Of a stretch of DNA of 64,000 nt, positions 11,276 through 25,000 are shown one piece after another. The translations under genes were made by a program, and so were the position numbers. Origin of the DNA: Rotaria sordida (lineage: Eukaryota > Rotifera > Eurotatoria > Philodinida > Philodinidae). The notes under the pieces are model-generated. The model was not told where the DNA came from. It saw nothing but the letters and a program-made list of their open reading frames with translations, and made no database searches. The stretch covers positions 1 through 64,000 of the forward strand of contig CAJNOL010000919.1 in NCBI GenBank assembly GCA_905250125.1, in the 5' to 3' direction. Each line of letters begins with the position of its first letter. The stretch's first letter is position 1.

Positions 11276-13846
11276 TTTTTTAATGTTGATCATAACAATG
11301 ACACAAACGCATTTCAGACATTCAAATTTCGAGAAAGACTTTGATGAAATGTTCATTATTATACATGTCCTTGATTATTGAATAATGAAGATTTGAATAT
11401 AAGTTGTTACTATTTACTTAATCAATATGTATTTTAGTTTATGCTTTTTTTTTTGTCTTAAAATTTAATCTCTTCAAAATTTATCATTTACATAAACTCA
11501 ATGAAAAAATTTTAAAAAAAATCATTTTTATATTTCATACATATTTGATTTTACAAGTTTGCAAAACAATAAATAAAATAATGTGATATAAGAATTGAAT
11601 TTATTTTTTATTTTTTAAGAATTTCTTAACGATCTAACTGACGTGTGTATTATCACTTTATTCAAGTTTATTATTTTTTCTCGTTGTTATCATAAACATA
11701 ATCACTAAAAGTGTTTCAACAATAACAATAAGAAATATAGAATAGACAGATTATAAGATGAAGACTCAATTTACTTGTCATCTCTTATGCATAGATTAGT
11801 ACGAACGAACATCATCTTTCAATTCATATGACCGTGATTTGTGCCATTTCATGTCATGTTAAAGCTTCAATATACGAACGAATGAAAAATAGAAAAAAGA
11901 GGCAACCAATTCAAGCTTTTGATCCTCTTTTTTTTTCAATATATAATATACGAAACACTCGAATAGTTGAAAAAGAGGAAGAAAAAGATTGTATGAAATG
12001 CCAAAAAAACAGAATATTGAAGAGAATGGTGATGAAAGAGAGGAGACAGAGGAGAAAGAAGGAGAGTGAGAGAGAAAAAGATTTGAGTCAATTGAAACCG
12101 CAATGAACGGCGATGGCAGCATTTGCTTACTCGAACCATTTGTTTTTCTTGTCTTTCTTTGACAGAAAGAAGAAAAATTGAGAGTGCCAACACACGTGTG
12201 TTTGCTTGACAGACCAACGTTAAAAAGAAAGTGCCGGTCATTGTTTGCATTCATCATCCAAGTATATGCACGTAAAGGTAAATTAATAATTTATGATTTT
12301 TTATTATTATTCTACTTTCTTTATTCAAATGTATATATACGTATATATATAGAAAAAGAGAGAAAATCATTTTATTATAGTTACTGACTAAATAGGAAAA
12401 AAAATCTGTTAACTATACGTTAAACAAGAATAAAGATGCAACAGCTGTAAATGATGAGTTGTAGGTATTGTGTCTTTCTTTTTTTTTTTTTCTTAATTTC
12501 TTGACGCTTTTGCTTAGCTTAACGTTCAAGGTAAATCAACAACATTCATCATGTATGTGAAAGTTTTTAAATATAGGTATAAGTGACCTTTTTTTTCTCC
12601 TAATGGTGATCAAACACAAGGTTACTCTTTCATTTCATTTAACAATTTAAAAATCTCATCAGTTTAACTTTTGTAATAATTCGAAAGAAAACACAAAAAA
12701 AACCGCTGATTTATTCTTCGTTTTTTTTTTTTGTGAAGCTCATATTTCATTTTGTATGCAATTTCGTTCAAGTCTCTCTATACTTTCATTTCATTCATGA
12801 AAGGTATTTCGTATTTCGTATTTCTTTTCTTTTTTTTTTTTTTGTTCTTCTTTGCTTATCAACAAAAGGATATTACTCTCCATATTACTTCGATTAGCAT
12901 TATCTTATTTGATAAACTCTTGAATAAAGTCACTTATATATTGCCTGAAAATATTGAATATAGTACAAAAAAAAAAAAACGAAGCATTGCTTATAATATA
13001 TTAGTTCAATCTTTTAGAAAAATAAAATGACAGTCCTATAATTTTGTATGTTGTGTGTATTTTTCTTACGTCATATATATATACTCTTGCATCTTCTTGT
13101 TTTATCGTCTATTGTAAAGATGTTTTAGTCATGTTGTTATTTGCAGTTGAAGAACTTGTATGTATATTTCGGATCGAAAGATTACGCAAAGATCGTCTAT
13201 TACTTATTTACTTGAGAGTATAAGCACGTATGAAGAAGACAAAAAAAAATGTGAACAGAGAAAGCTTAACGCTTGATCGCAAATACCAATAGCACTACAA
13301 CAAATAATTTTGTATGCGAAAAGAGAAACATGGTATATATATATATATATATATCTGGAGTGTTCAAATATTGAAACTGTCTTAAACTTGTTAAATTAAT
13401 ATTTTATTCATATATACGATTACATATCTCGAAATTGAAAAGGATTCAATAAAGATCAAAGACAAATGATTAATACATTACACGAGTTTTGAACATGAAA
13501 TTTTTTACTATCTTACAAATATCAATTTATTTGTTTAATTTCAAATTCTTCATATGAGATTACAGTTATACTTTTTCATATAGAAAATTTAATGAAGAAA
13601 TATAAAAAAAGAATTTTTTTTGTTATACGAATTAGATAATATTGTTTCCAATCTTTCAAAAAAAAAAAAAAAAAGTTGATTTAAATTAAATCCTCAAGAT
13701 GAAGGTAAAGAAAACCTATAAGACTATGTCTATACATTTTCATTTATCAAATAAATACAATGATGAGAAGTATTTGTTAAATTTATTTTCAATAGTTTAA
13801 AAAAATACTTTTAACGTTTTTTTTCTTTTCGTATATTCTATTACAG

Positions 13847-14022
13847 GTATTATCATACCAAATATAACAAAGAAAAACGATTTACATTCAATGAACATTC
13901 CTCTTTGATGTTAACTAATCCTTTTCAACGATATAATTCACTTGATACAGCTATTTTTGCAATGTCAAATGTTAATGATGATGACGTACAACAATTTCAA
14001 CAGATAATACGAGATCGACGAG
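13847..14022 (+). CDS. DMD: dystrophin alternative 5' exon A
   Basis: Preceded by TATTCTATTACAG and followed by GTATGT; ends in phase 1, which joins exactly to the first CH exon at 16187 to read DRR-DEREDIQKKAF. Open across all 176 nt with coding-like codon use. It either continues an upstream exon (phase 2) that I did not find, or starts at the internal ATG at 13908 (MLTNPFQRYNSLDTAIF). It would give dystrophin a longer N-terminus than the exon at 14863. Confidence 0.6.
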
Positions 14023-14551
14023 GTATGTCGTTACTTTTTTTTTAATTTACTTATTTATTTATTTATTAACTCAATTAAGTTAATAAGATTTTGTTTTTTA
14101 TACCTACTTTTCTCGTTTGTACTGATGTAATAATTGTTCTCTGGTGACCTTGGATAACAGAAGGCCAATTGTTTTGTCATCCCATCATCGTACGGTTTTT
14201 CTTGTTCATTGCTTTACTACTTCCTATTTATATATATATATATATATATATATTCTATGTCCTTGTTATGTTTTTCTTTAAGTGTCGTATATAAGATGAT
14301 GTTATACTAATACTATCGAGTCGATAAGCATAAAAAAAAAAAGAAGAAGAAGATGTTCTCTTAACGTACATAGTTCAGGAAAGCGAAAAAGGGAGAATAG
14401 AGCGATGATAGGAATAAGGTTCGATGTTGTTGGAGTATAAGGCGAGACAGTCAGAAGCATCAATATTGCAATAGAACACACAAGAGTAGTATGCAAGCAT
14501 ATTTCTAACTTTTCCTGAAACATGTATACAGAAAGAAAACAGAAGAAAAAA

Positions 14552-14722
14552 AGAGAGAGAGAGAGAGACAGAGAACGAGAGAGGAAAAAAGAAGCAACAT
14601 CTTTGCGGAAATACAGATAGGCAACAGTAAGAATCGTACCACCATCCAATCTTCGTCACTGCTGTTGTGTTATTATTATTATTATTATTATCATCATCAT
14701 CATCATCGTCGTCGTCGTCGTC
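14552..14722. repeat. compound microsatellite
   Basis: A GA-rich tract (14552-14590) is followed by (TTA)n at 14672-14690 grading into (TCA)n and (TCG)n to 14722, just upstream of dystrophin exon B. The Asp/Asn-run ORF on the minus strand (14375-14770) is made by this repeat. Confidence 0.85.
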
Positions 14723-14862
14723 TTCGACCTCTTTTTCTATGTTTGAGAGAGAAAGAAAGAGGGCGGGCAATCAACATATTATTGATTAGAACTCATCGAT
14801 CACTTGATCATTGTTAACAAACTTTACTCAATATTATCAGACAAGAAAATATTTAGTCAACT

Positions 14863-15992
14863 ATGTCATCAACCGATATAGATGAACCATTGAATCCTAT
14901 TGATGAGGATTCAATACGTAAGTTTCATATATCTATCTATTGATAATTGATTCTCATCTGGAATAATATGATGATCATGCAACAGAATAAGCATTGTTTT
15001 ATAGAGAAAAATATATATATGTATTTGAAAAGAAAGTGATCAAATATCATTGATCTTTCTTGACCAGTAGTAGTACATTTATCATATTTATTTGATTCAC
15101 TAGATTTATATTATTTTGCCAATGGCAAAAAATTATAAATAGAAAAAAAAATATATATATATGTACATAAGGATAGTTGGATAATTAAGTAAACGAATCA
15201 ATGAAAGAAGGAAAAAAACAAACATATAAAATTTATCTTGTACTATTAAATGTATATTTATTTTTTTTTTTTGCTTGATTTTTCTTTTCTATCGAAATCG
15301 ATATTATAAAAAATTAGTCACGATTGATGCATTTGATATATGAGTATAGTAAGCAAGTAACTATCTTGTCTCCTACTGTCATCATCGTGGGAGAGAAAAA
15401 AAATGGAAGAGTGACAAGCCATTCGTCATATCTATAATTTTTTTTTTTCTTTTTACATGTACGGGTTTCAAAAAATAAATTAACACCCATATATATGTAT
15501 ATACCAAATCATGATGATAGTGACACGATTGATCGATTTGCTAATGTCCATTACCAAAAATATAGTGTAGTAATCATCGTTAAAAGAGCGAGAGATAGAA
15601 AAAAAAAAAAACCCCATCATTATTCATCCATTGATCTGGCCGTTTGCCAAAGACGAAGAAGAAAGTTTCTTGAGGTATTTTTTTTTCCCCTCATTTCAAA
15701 TATCATTTTTTGACGTTGTCAGTTTCATCTATTTCGTTATTATTAACAATAATCAACGAATTGAAGTTAGTAATTTTGACATGATGTCTAGTGATGTGCT
15801 CATACATTCGTATATTTTTATATAGACAGTCTTTACGTAAAAAGTTTTATTCGTTCATCCAAATGCACATATTAAATCATGGTCGCATCTTTTCTACATA
15901 TATATGAACATAAGAACTGTTGAGCTGTGTCAAATTAAACGAAATCATTCGTTCATTTCTTTCTTTTTTTCTTTCACATTAAACTTACATTA

Positions 15993-16024
<32 letters not shown>

Positions 16025-19000
16025 TATATTCGTTTTACCAACTCTAACGCGTTTATACAATAATAACAGATTATATTTATTATTTCGTTTGGTCAAATCA
16101 AAAGTTTGGTATAAAGATCCAAATTTTTCTATTAAAAAAAAAAAAAACGTATTTGTAAATGGTGTCCACTCGAGGTTCTTTTGTAGACGAACGTGAAGAT
16201 ATTCAAAAGAAAGCATTTACTAAATGGATTAATAATCAATTAGTTAATGTAAGTAGATTAATAGTATTTAAATAATATTACAAATAGGTTATTTTTAGTC
16301 ACATTCAACACCACCTATTACTAATTTATTTCAAGATTTACGTGATGGTGTTATTCTACTTCGATTACTCGAAGTACTCACTGGAAATGAATATGTATGT
16401 TATGAAATAAAAAAAAAAAAGAAGAAGACAATATGAAAATTATAATTTATTTATTTTTCCTATAGAAAAGAGAAATTGGTAAAATGCGTGTACACCATAT
16501 CGGTAATGTTAATAAAGTAATAGCTGTACTTGGAGAATATGGAGTAAGTCAATTTCATTAACATTGAAATTGAAATATGTTCATTTTTTTTTTTTGTTTA
16601 TTATAATAGATAAAACTTCTTAGTATTTCATCAAATGATATTGTTGATGGAAATCCAAAACTAACACTTGCACTTATATGGTCAATAATTCAATATTGGC
16701 AAGGTAAAGATGTATTAAAATCAATTGTACCAAATCCACAACAAACAAATGTTGAAAAATTTCTTCTTTCATGGTGTCAACAAACAACAAAAGGGTTTGA
16801 CAAAAGAAAACAAAAAATTATTTCTATTTTCATTAAAAAAATTTTTTATGATCTTTAGATATAAAGGTGTAGCAATTAAAGATTTTACTACAAGTTGGCA
16901 AGATGGTCTTGCTTTTAATGCACTTATCCATAAATTTCGTCCTGATTTATTTGATTATGAAGATATATTACAACATACAGCAGCTAGAAATCTTGAACAT
17001 GCATTTAGTATTGCTAAAAATATCTTCAAAATTGATCGATATCTTGATGTTGAAGGTTCGTATAAATCAAATTAATAGATTCGATTGAAATATAAACAAA
17101 AGAAAAAAATTACATAACAATTTTCAAATCTATTTATATAATTATTTTTTCTTAAAAAGCAATTATACATAATCTTTATAGCCAGATAATAAGACAAAAG
17201 AATCTCAAGAGCTATTAATATAAATAAAGATCTTTTATAATATAATCGAAATACAAGAGAAAAATAACGAAGAAAAAACAAAAAAAGATACTTGATCAGC
17301 ATTCACTTAATGTTTTATAGTGTCTGCGTTTTTTTTTTCTTGAGAAATATTAAACCATAAAAAGTAGACACCTCAAACAATTTGTAGTGTCTATTGGACG
17401 TATTGTGACTGAGAAAGCGGAGTGATTTTTAGTTTTTGCGATCTGAATATTTGCTCGAAGGAAGTATTTATGAATTTTTGAATGTATGACAAGTTTCACT
17501 TTACTTATTGAGATGTATTTACTCTGAAAATTTTCAATATTTCTGATAAACGAAATGAGAAGGTGAAGACCTCATTAAATCATATATCAAACTAAATTCT
17601 CTAACAGATTTAAATAATGAATAAATTCATATGTTAAATCTTACATATTATTAAATTGTCTTTCTTCATTAGTGTCGTCTAGACATTGTCAGAATGACAT
17701 ATTTTTTGGAATATATTCGAGGACATAGTAATATACAGTTTAATGTACTCTCGTACTAATCAAAAGAGAAAAGGTTAAAAAGAAAACGTTATTGTCTTCC
17801 AATGATTGAATACTATGATAGCCTTCCATACCATGCATAACACTAGAATAAGTTCGAAAAGTAATAAGTTGTTAACAGTTAATCATTGTATCCAGTAAAA
17901 GGAAGAAAGAATATCCTTGACTTTCCTTTACCTTATGCGGTATACAGTAGTGTCTAGTAGTAGATTCAATAGATCGATATCTTTCTTACAACTATGAATA
18001 ACTGTAAATTTGGACAGAAGGCCAACATGATGTAAAGGTCTTGTGCTTCTCAAATACAAGAACAGGTGTATGTCACAACATAGACAGCATACTATCGGAC
18101 GGGTGATCCGATACAAAAAGTGGTTAGTTACTTATCCGCTTGTCATTTCATGGCTGGTGGTATTGCGGTTTACACACTGTAGCCATGAGAAGTCATACAA
18201 GATGTCTCAAACACTAATAGAAAACATGTATTACTAAGCAAGAAACCAGAATCATAAAGTTTATTGAGAGTTGATCCTTTTGGCCATACTTCAATTTTTG
18301 TAATCTAAGTTTTACTACAAAAAATATCATTTGAATATGTTAACAATCGAGGTAACTTGATGAGCTCTATCTAACCATGACAAAAAAAATGTCTTTTTTT
18401 TTCTCAAATTTCAATTTATCGATATCTTATATAAATTTCTTTATTTCAATCGAATCTATATTATTACTTAATAAATTTGAACAAAACGAAACATTTTCAT
18501 ATAATAGATGTTCTCTCTGAATATCCGGACAAAAAGTCAATATTGATGTATATTATGTGTCTTTTTCAACAAATGCCAATAAATAATATTGTTATTGAAG
18601 ATAAAGAGAAAATTGGAACACCGACGATGATGAGATCTATAAGTAATAATAAATCTAGTTCGATGGAGACAAAGGTATAATATAAAAGAATAATGATAAT
18701 TTTATTTTTATTTTTATTTCTAAATATTATTAGTCTCCATCTCCATCTATAAGAAGTTCATCAGTAATATCAAATATTTCATCAGTACAAACTCCAACTA
18801 CACCAGTAACACCAACTGGATTTCGTAATTCATTACAATCAACTCAATTGACAACATATCAAACAAATATGGATAGAATTGTTCGTTGGATTCTTAAATT
18901 AGAAGATGAACTTGATAGACAAGATAAAATTGTTACAAATGATCTTACAATTGTTAAAGAACAATTTCAAAAACACGAAGTAAATATATATATATATATA

Positions 19001-22000
19001 TTTCAATATTGTTTTTTTATTTTATTAAAATAGGATTTTATGATAAATTTAACTAAAGATCAAAATCAAATAGGTCAAGTACTTGAAGAAGGTAATCGAT
19101 TATTAACATCATCAGATATTGATTTACAACCACGAGAAGAAAATGAAATAAAAGAACAAATGAAAATTCTTAATCGTCAATGGGAATCATTACGTGCAAA
19201 ATCACTTGAACGTCAATCTACGTAAGCAAAATCATATGAAAATTATTTTTCTAAAACTTTTCTAATTTCTTTATATTAAAAAAAAGATGATAAACTAAAA
19301 AAAACAAAAAAAAAGAATTTTCTATTTGTTTACTAAAAAAACAAAATTCTTAATCATTAAGATGCATTTTCCTTGAATTGAAGATCAATCATAATATTTA
19401 CATTTATTCATTACTATTTATTTCAAAAATTTAATGTACTCCATTTTTTTTTTGAATAACTTTTCATAATAACATCATAGAGAACTGCAGTTCTTACCAT
19501 TCAAGAGAGAACATCTCGGACTATTGAATGTTTTTGGCGAAAATTGCCGAAAACAATCTTTCACAGCTATTTTTCTTTCCAGTTAGAGTCCTAATAGAAT
19601 TAGTCAATAGAAAAAATTCTTCTCTTTCCATCCACACGAAGCCGACATTTCTAGCTTGTTCCATTCGAGAGTTATAAGACTTTTTCTGAGATTCCTGATT
19701 TCAACAAATCGACCTGTAATCATCCGGAAAAGCAACTAGACAGGGATAATTTATCATGCTGAGTCGAATGGTGATCGAATTGATTTGCAGCTGTTGTTCC
19801 GGATGATCACAGATTAATTAACTGGAATCGGGGAGTCTTAGAAAAAGTCTTATAACTCTCGAGTAGAACAAGTTAACAATGTCAACCTTGTGTAGATCGA
19901 AAGGAAGATGGATTTAGAATATTGTTTTCGAAAATTTCTATCAAGAACTCATATCTCCTCTCTAGAAAGGTAAAAATTGCAGATCTCTATGATGTTTTTT
20001 TATCAAAAGTTATTCACTTATTCCTGATCATCGAAACATTTTTCGATTGATCGCAATTAAATAATGAAGATGTAAGTTTTCAATGATAACAATCGATTTT
20101 CAATATTGTAAATTTCTTGATAAGTTCTACGACGATCCGGACTTCATCCAGATGTATTTATTTTCTTATTCATTCGATAATATATGAGGTTTCATCGAGT
20201 TATTTATCTTCTTTTAAGTACATAAGTCCTCAGAAAGAAAAAGAAAAGGATAAAGCAACCCGTCGGATGCAGAAGAAGTAGAAGAAAAAAAAGTACAACG
20301 CTTGACAAAGGTCTTGTTGCCCTAAGAGTACAGAAATAGATCAAATGTATCAATTTATTTGGAGTTTTCGCTAGAATATATAATAGATTTTCTTCTGAAG
20401 TTTTGTCATCGTAAATTTTCCGCTCTTATAATAGACGCTCTAGTGAACGTACCGAGTTCAAAGCATTCATATACTAAATCAACAGGGACTACTTCTCATT
20501 TTCGAATATATTAGTTTTTTGTAAAACAAGTAAATTTGATTAATAAGAGTGTATATAGAAAATAAATCATGTAAAAAGAAAAATTCTTACAATTTATAGA
20601 GAACGTAAGTTTTTGAGAAAATATCTTTCATCTTCTCTCTTCCAATATCAATTTGTCTACAGATACTATATAGTGTTCTAATAAAAATCTTAAAAAGATT
20701 TTGATTCCTATTTCGAAGAAACTTTGTTAAATTTTTTGAAATATTTCAAATCGAAATTCTAAAATACATGTTTTTTTTTAGTCTTCATAAAGCATTAATG
20801 AAACTTCAAATTGAACAAATTGAATCATTTGATTTATGGTTATCTAAAGCTGAACAACGTATATCATCACAATTAGAAATTATGGAACAAAATTTACCCG
20901 GTGTTGAACGTCAATATCGTCAATTAGCTCAATTACAAGATGAACTTGTTGCACAACAACAAATGACTGAATCATTACAAAATATGGTTATTGTTATTGA
21001 TGATTCAGCAGCAAAAACTTTAAATTCAATATCATCAAAATATACATCAGCTGATGTTGAAGCTAAATTATTAAATTTAAGTGAACGTTGGGCACATATA
21101 TGTACATTTGTACAAAATCGTTGGATACAATTACAAGAAGTTAAAATTCTACTTGAACAAGTTGAATTAAATCGTGAAAAAGTTAATCGATGGTTAACAC
21201 GTAGAGAACATGAAGTTTCTCGAATGTTAGCAGAAATAAATATGAATGATACAGATGTACTTATGCAACAAGCTCATTCAATTAAGGTAACAAAACAAAA
21301 AACAAATTTTATTTTTACAATAAACTAGAAAGTTTTTGTTATTTTTTGTAGAAAATCGAACTAGAAATGGATGATATTCGTCAATCAATTCTAGCATTAG
21401 ATAATAGTTTAAAAGTATTAAGTACACATTATGATAGTAAAACATCTAATGAATTAAAACATTTAAATGAAGAAATAAATACAATTGAAAAACGTTGGAC
21501 AAAATTAATTGATGATCTTGAACAATGTTCAGCACGTGTAAATATTTTTCTTCTTTTTTTTGAAAAATCTTTTTTTTATTTTGTTTTCTTAGTTAAAAAA
21601 ATCTTCTATAAATATTGAAACAATTGTTAGAAAAAATAGTAAACCAGAAAATGATACTATACAACAAACAATAATAACAACAGTTGAAGAAACAACAGTT
21701 GAACGAAAAATTCCAAGTGATAATGCATCTAAACAAGATTTTGATTTATCAGCTAGAAAATTTATTGATTGGATTGATAGTATTGAAAAAATATTAGATG
21801 ATAGACAATTAAATAATTTAAATCGAAATGATGTACAAGAAATTGTTCAAGTATAATTTCGACAAATAAAAGAATTTCAATTATTCTATTCAATAAAATT
21901 TTTTTGATATTTTCTAGGAAGTCAAAACAAAATATTTATCATACGATGATCAATTTAAAAGCTTAGTTCAAACAGGCAATATTATTACAAAACAATTAAA

Positions 22001-25000
22001 AGATGGTAAAACATTTTCTTTTTGATATTGAAATGACTAGCTTTGATTTTTTTTGTGTTTCAAGCAAAAGTAGATTCAACTGAACATGAATCATCATTAA
22101 AGACACTTGAACGACGATGGCAAGAACTTTATAAACAAATAATTAGTTCTGAACGAACTGCTGAACAATTAGTACTTGCATCAAAATATGAAGAAGAATT
22201 TCAAACACTTACTAAAGCTATAAATGAATATAAAATATGGATTGATTCAGTATCATCAACAAGTTCACCAATAGAAATACAGGTATAATTGATCATAGAA
22301 GAAAGAGTTAAAATATGTTATTTGATAAAAATATAATTTATCAATAAATCGAGTGATAATTGGCAGGTGTTACCCTTTTTAATTTTATATTCTCGTATTC
22401 TATAGATAAAGATTGAATGATGTGAAAGGTAGTTTCTCTAATGATTAGTTTCCGATCAACATGTATATCATACAACATATACATTTAGATAATCGATATA
22501 GAATGAATGATTGAGTGATTATATCCTCCTTTAATCGACAACAAGAGTATTATAACACCATATATACATACATGTAAAGGTTTGAGATAAGAAGAAAGGA
22601 AAAAAAAATTAATGAATCAATAATTTATTCATTGAGTAGAAATAAATGACCGATAAAACATCAGTTGTAAATACATCAATGAAAAAATAATTGTAAATTT
22701 TTTTTTTTTTTTTGTTGTTGGTCAATGGTCACTTACACAAAACTCGTAATTCCGCTATTCTGTCATTTACTTTTTCTTCTTATTACTTTGATAATAATCG
22801 TTTTATTTTTCGATTCATAATACTAATAATACAATTTATCAAGTTTTTTTCTATAGTACGAGTAAACATCAGCGATATTTACATTTCTACTTATGTTAAT
22901 ATCTATATGAACTATAAGAGATATTTTTAAAAATATTGAAAAAAATAATTTTTCATAGGTTAAATTAAAAAGTTTTCAATCATATAACGAACGTCTTGCA
23001 AGTTTACGACGTATGGCTAATCGTATCGATGCAAAAGCTATCCAACGAACAGATAATTTGTTACACACATGGGATGAAACACATTCACGACTACGTAAGT
23101 AGAAATATGATTGTTTTAGTGCTTTTTTTGTTTTTTAATGCATCGTGTATGATTCCATTACTAACCATTCTTGACCACCTTCCTCCTCATGCTTTTTAAT
23201 TCTGCTTTTTTGCTTCATTCGCAAATGTGTCATTGATTAGGGAGAGCGGCATTACGATTTGTATGTACGAACACATGCAGGTCACTATCAACATGGTTGA
23301 CCGAAACAAAAAAGAAGAAGATGGTGAGGTTATCTATTCTATCCAGTAGCCTATCGTTCTCAAATTAATACATTGTCTTCCCTCTCCTCCTCCTCCTCCT
23401 TCTTCTTCTTCTTCTTCTTATATTCTTTTTCTTTTCTCTGCCATTACTGGATAAAAGCATCCATACGAATACAACTTAGTTTGTGTTGAACGTGTGAGAC
23501 TGATCAAACTATATGAATAGTATATACACATCTATATATATATATATATATATCGTCTATGTGTCATGGTTGGAATTATCGACGTTATACATGATCATAT
23601 ACCGTAGTATGCGACGACAGCATAGCAAAAAAAAGAACAAGTACAATATGACGAGCGAGCGATGAGTTTATCGTTAGTAAATTTGGTCTTGTTCTCGTTG
23701 TCTATACATGTGCAAACGATGCTGCTTGAATTTTTACCCTTTTTTTCTAGTACGCGAACGAATAAGAAAAGGAAAAAAAAGAGAAAGAAAGAGAGAGAAT
23801 AAGATGGAGAGTGTTCTCTCTCTCTCTCTCTCTCTGTCTCTCTTTGCTATGTCCCTCGCCATCTCATCTGTGTCATTTTTCAATGCGAATATACATACTT
23901 TCTCGTCTGTAGGTCGCATCAATAATGACAATGTCTCAAAGTATCTCCAAATTTACTAATGAAAAATAGAAGATTAGAACGAGAAAGAAAGATAGAATAG
24001 TTTGTTGTTTTTCTAATCAACACGTAGACATATCATTTTATCAGATTGTCTCTTTTAGGTTATTATTATTTTAGAGAGTAATATGAGATAGTTCTAGTTT
24101 TTGGATATTATTGTAGTTTTATCTTTGTTCTATCTCTTTATTTTTCTTGTCTGATAAGGTGAGCGTAATAATCGCGTTGAATATATACAGCAGCCATCCG
24201 GAACTACCGGTTTTGGCGTTACTTCATCTCATCGTACAGGCACATCGACAGCAATGATAAGTCCAATCCCAACAGATATGAGTGAACCATTATCATCAGC
24301 AACTACTACTGCATCAAATATTGGTTCAAATGTAAATGAAAATGGAAATGTTTTTACTTTAACGAATATTTATACATTTGGTGATCATGGAAATACCAAT
24401 ACGAATTTATCATCAGATAAATATCGTATAAAATCTTTTGTTGAAGTATTTGATCCAAAATTATCAGAACAAAAAACAGAATTTGATCGAAACTATAATG
24501 AAACATATACATCATCTGTAAAACGACAAATACACACGAGTTCTAATGATATAAATGATTATGATTCAACAAATTTTCATCATCATTATAAAACAATAGA
24601 TCCATCTTTAACAACATATGTAACAGGTAGTTGATTTTCAATTATAATTAATACGATCGAGCAAGTATATTTTTTTTTTTGAGTTGTGATATTAATGCTT
24701 GTTGCATCTAATGCTTTTCCCTAGTATCCTGCTTGGTTATTGATTTATACCTAAGAGAAAGTTTTGATTTATTTAACATTCGTCTATTTCTCTAGGGGAA
24801 ATTTCTTTTATATATTGTTATTCTTTTTTTTCCTTCTTCTTCTTCTTCATTTGAGTGGATTAATCGAATTGAAAGTATAGTCAAGTTTCAAAATACACAT
24901 ATGTCTAGCAATTTAATTTCATTTGAATAAAAGAAGAAGAAGAAGAAGAAGGAAAAAAAGGATTTCATTATATTTTAAATAAAAACATATGTTTAAGATA

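Larger units (their letters stand above)
6470..13846. other. 7.4 kb gene-poor interval
   Basis: No multi-exon gene can be built here on either strand. Around 7083-7376 there are repeat remains (GAATAACTTTTGATA, as at the ends of the foldback at 19454). The stretch 7190-7230 matches 10850-10890 in inverted orientation at roughly 70 per cent. Segments near 9345-9480 and 10440-10680 share the words AAGAATACC, CTTCTCT and GA-TTGAAA-CTTTTTTTTC-CATATA. From about 11760 to 13846 the sequence is rich in homopurine and AT runs and may contain the 5' flank and non-coding start of the dystrophin locus. Open frames such as 10689-11084 and 11828-12106 have no coding bias. Confidence 0.5.

Noticed and set aside
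14375..14770. Minus-strand ORF with Asp and Asn runs
   Set aside because: It is the translation of the TTA/TCA/TCG microsatellite and a GA tract; no domain, no splice partner, and it lies antisense in the dystrophin 5' region.
17901..18205. Possible tRNA gene inside the SINE-like repeat
   Set aside because: GGTTCAAA-type B box and a foldable acceptor stem were not found by eye in either copy.
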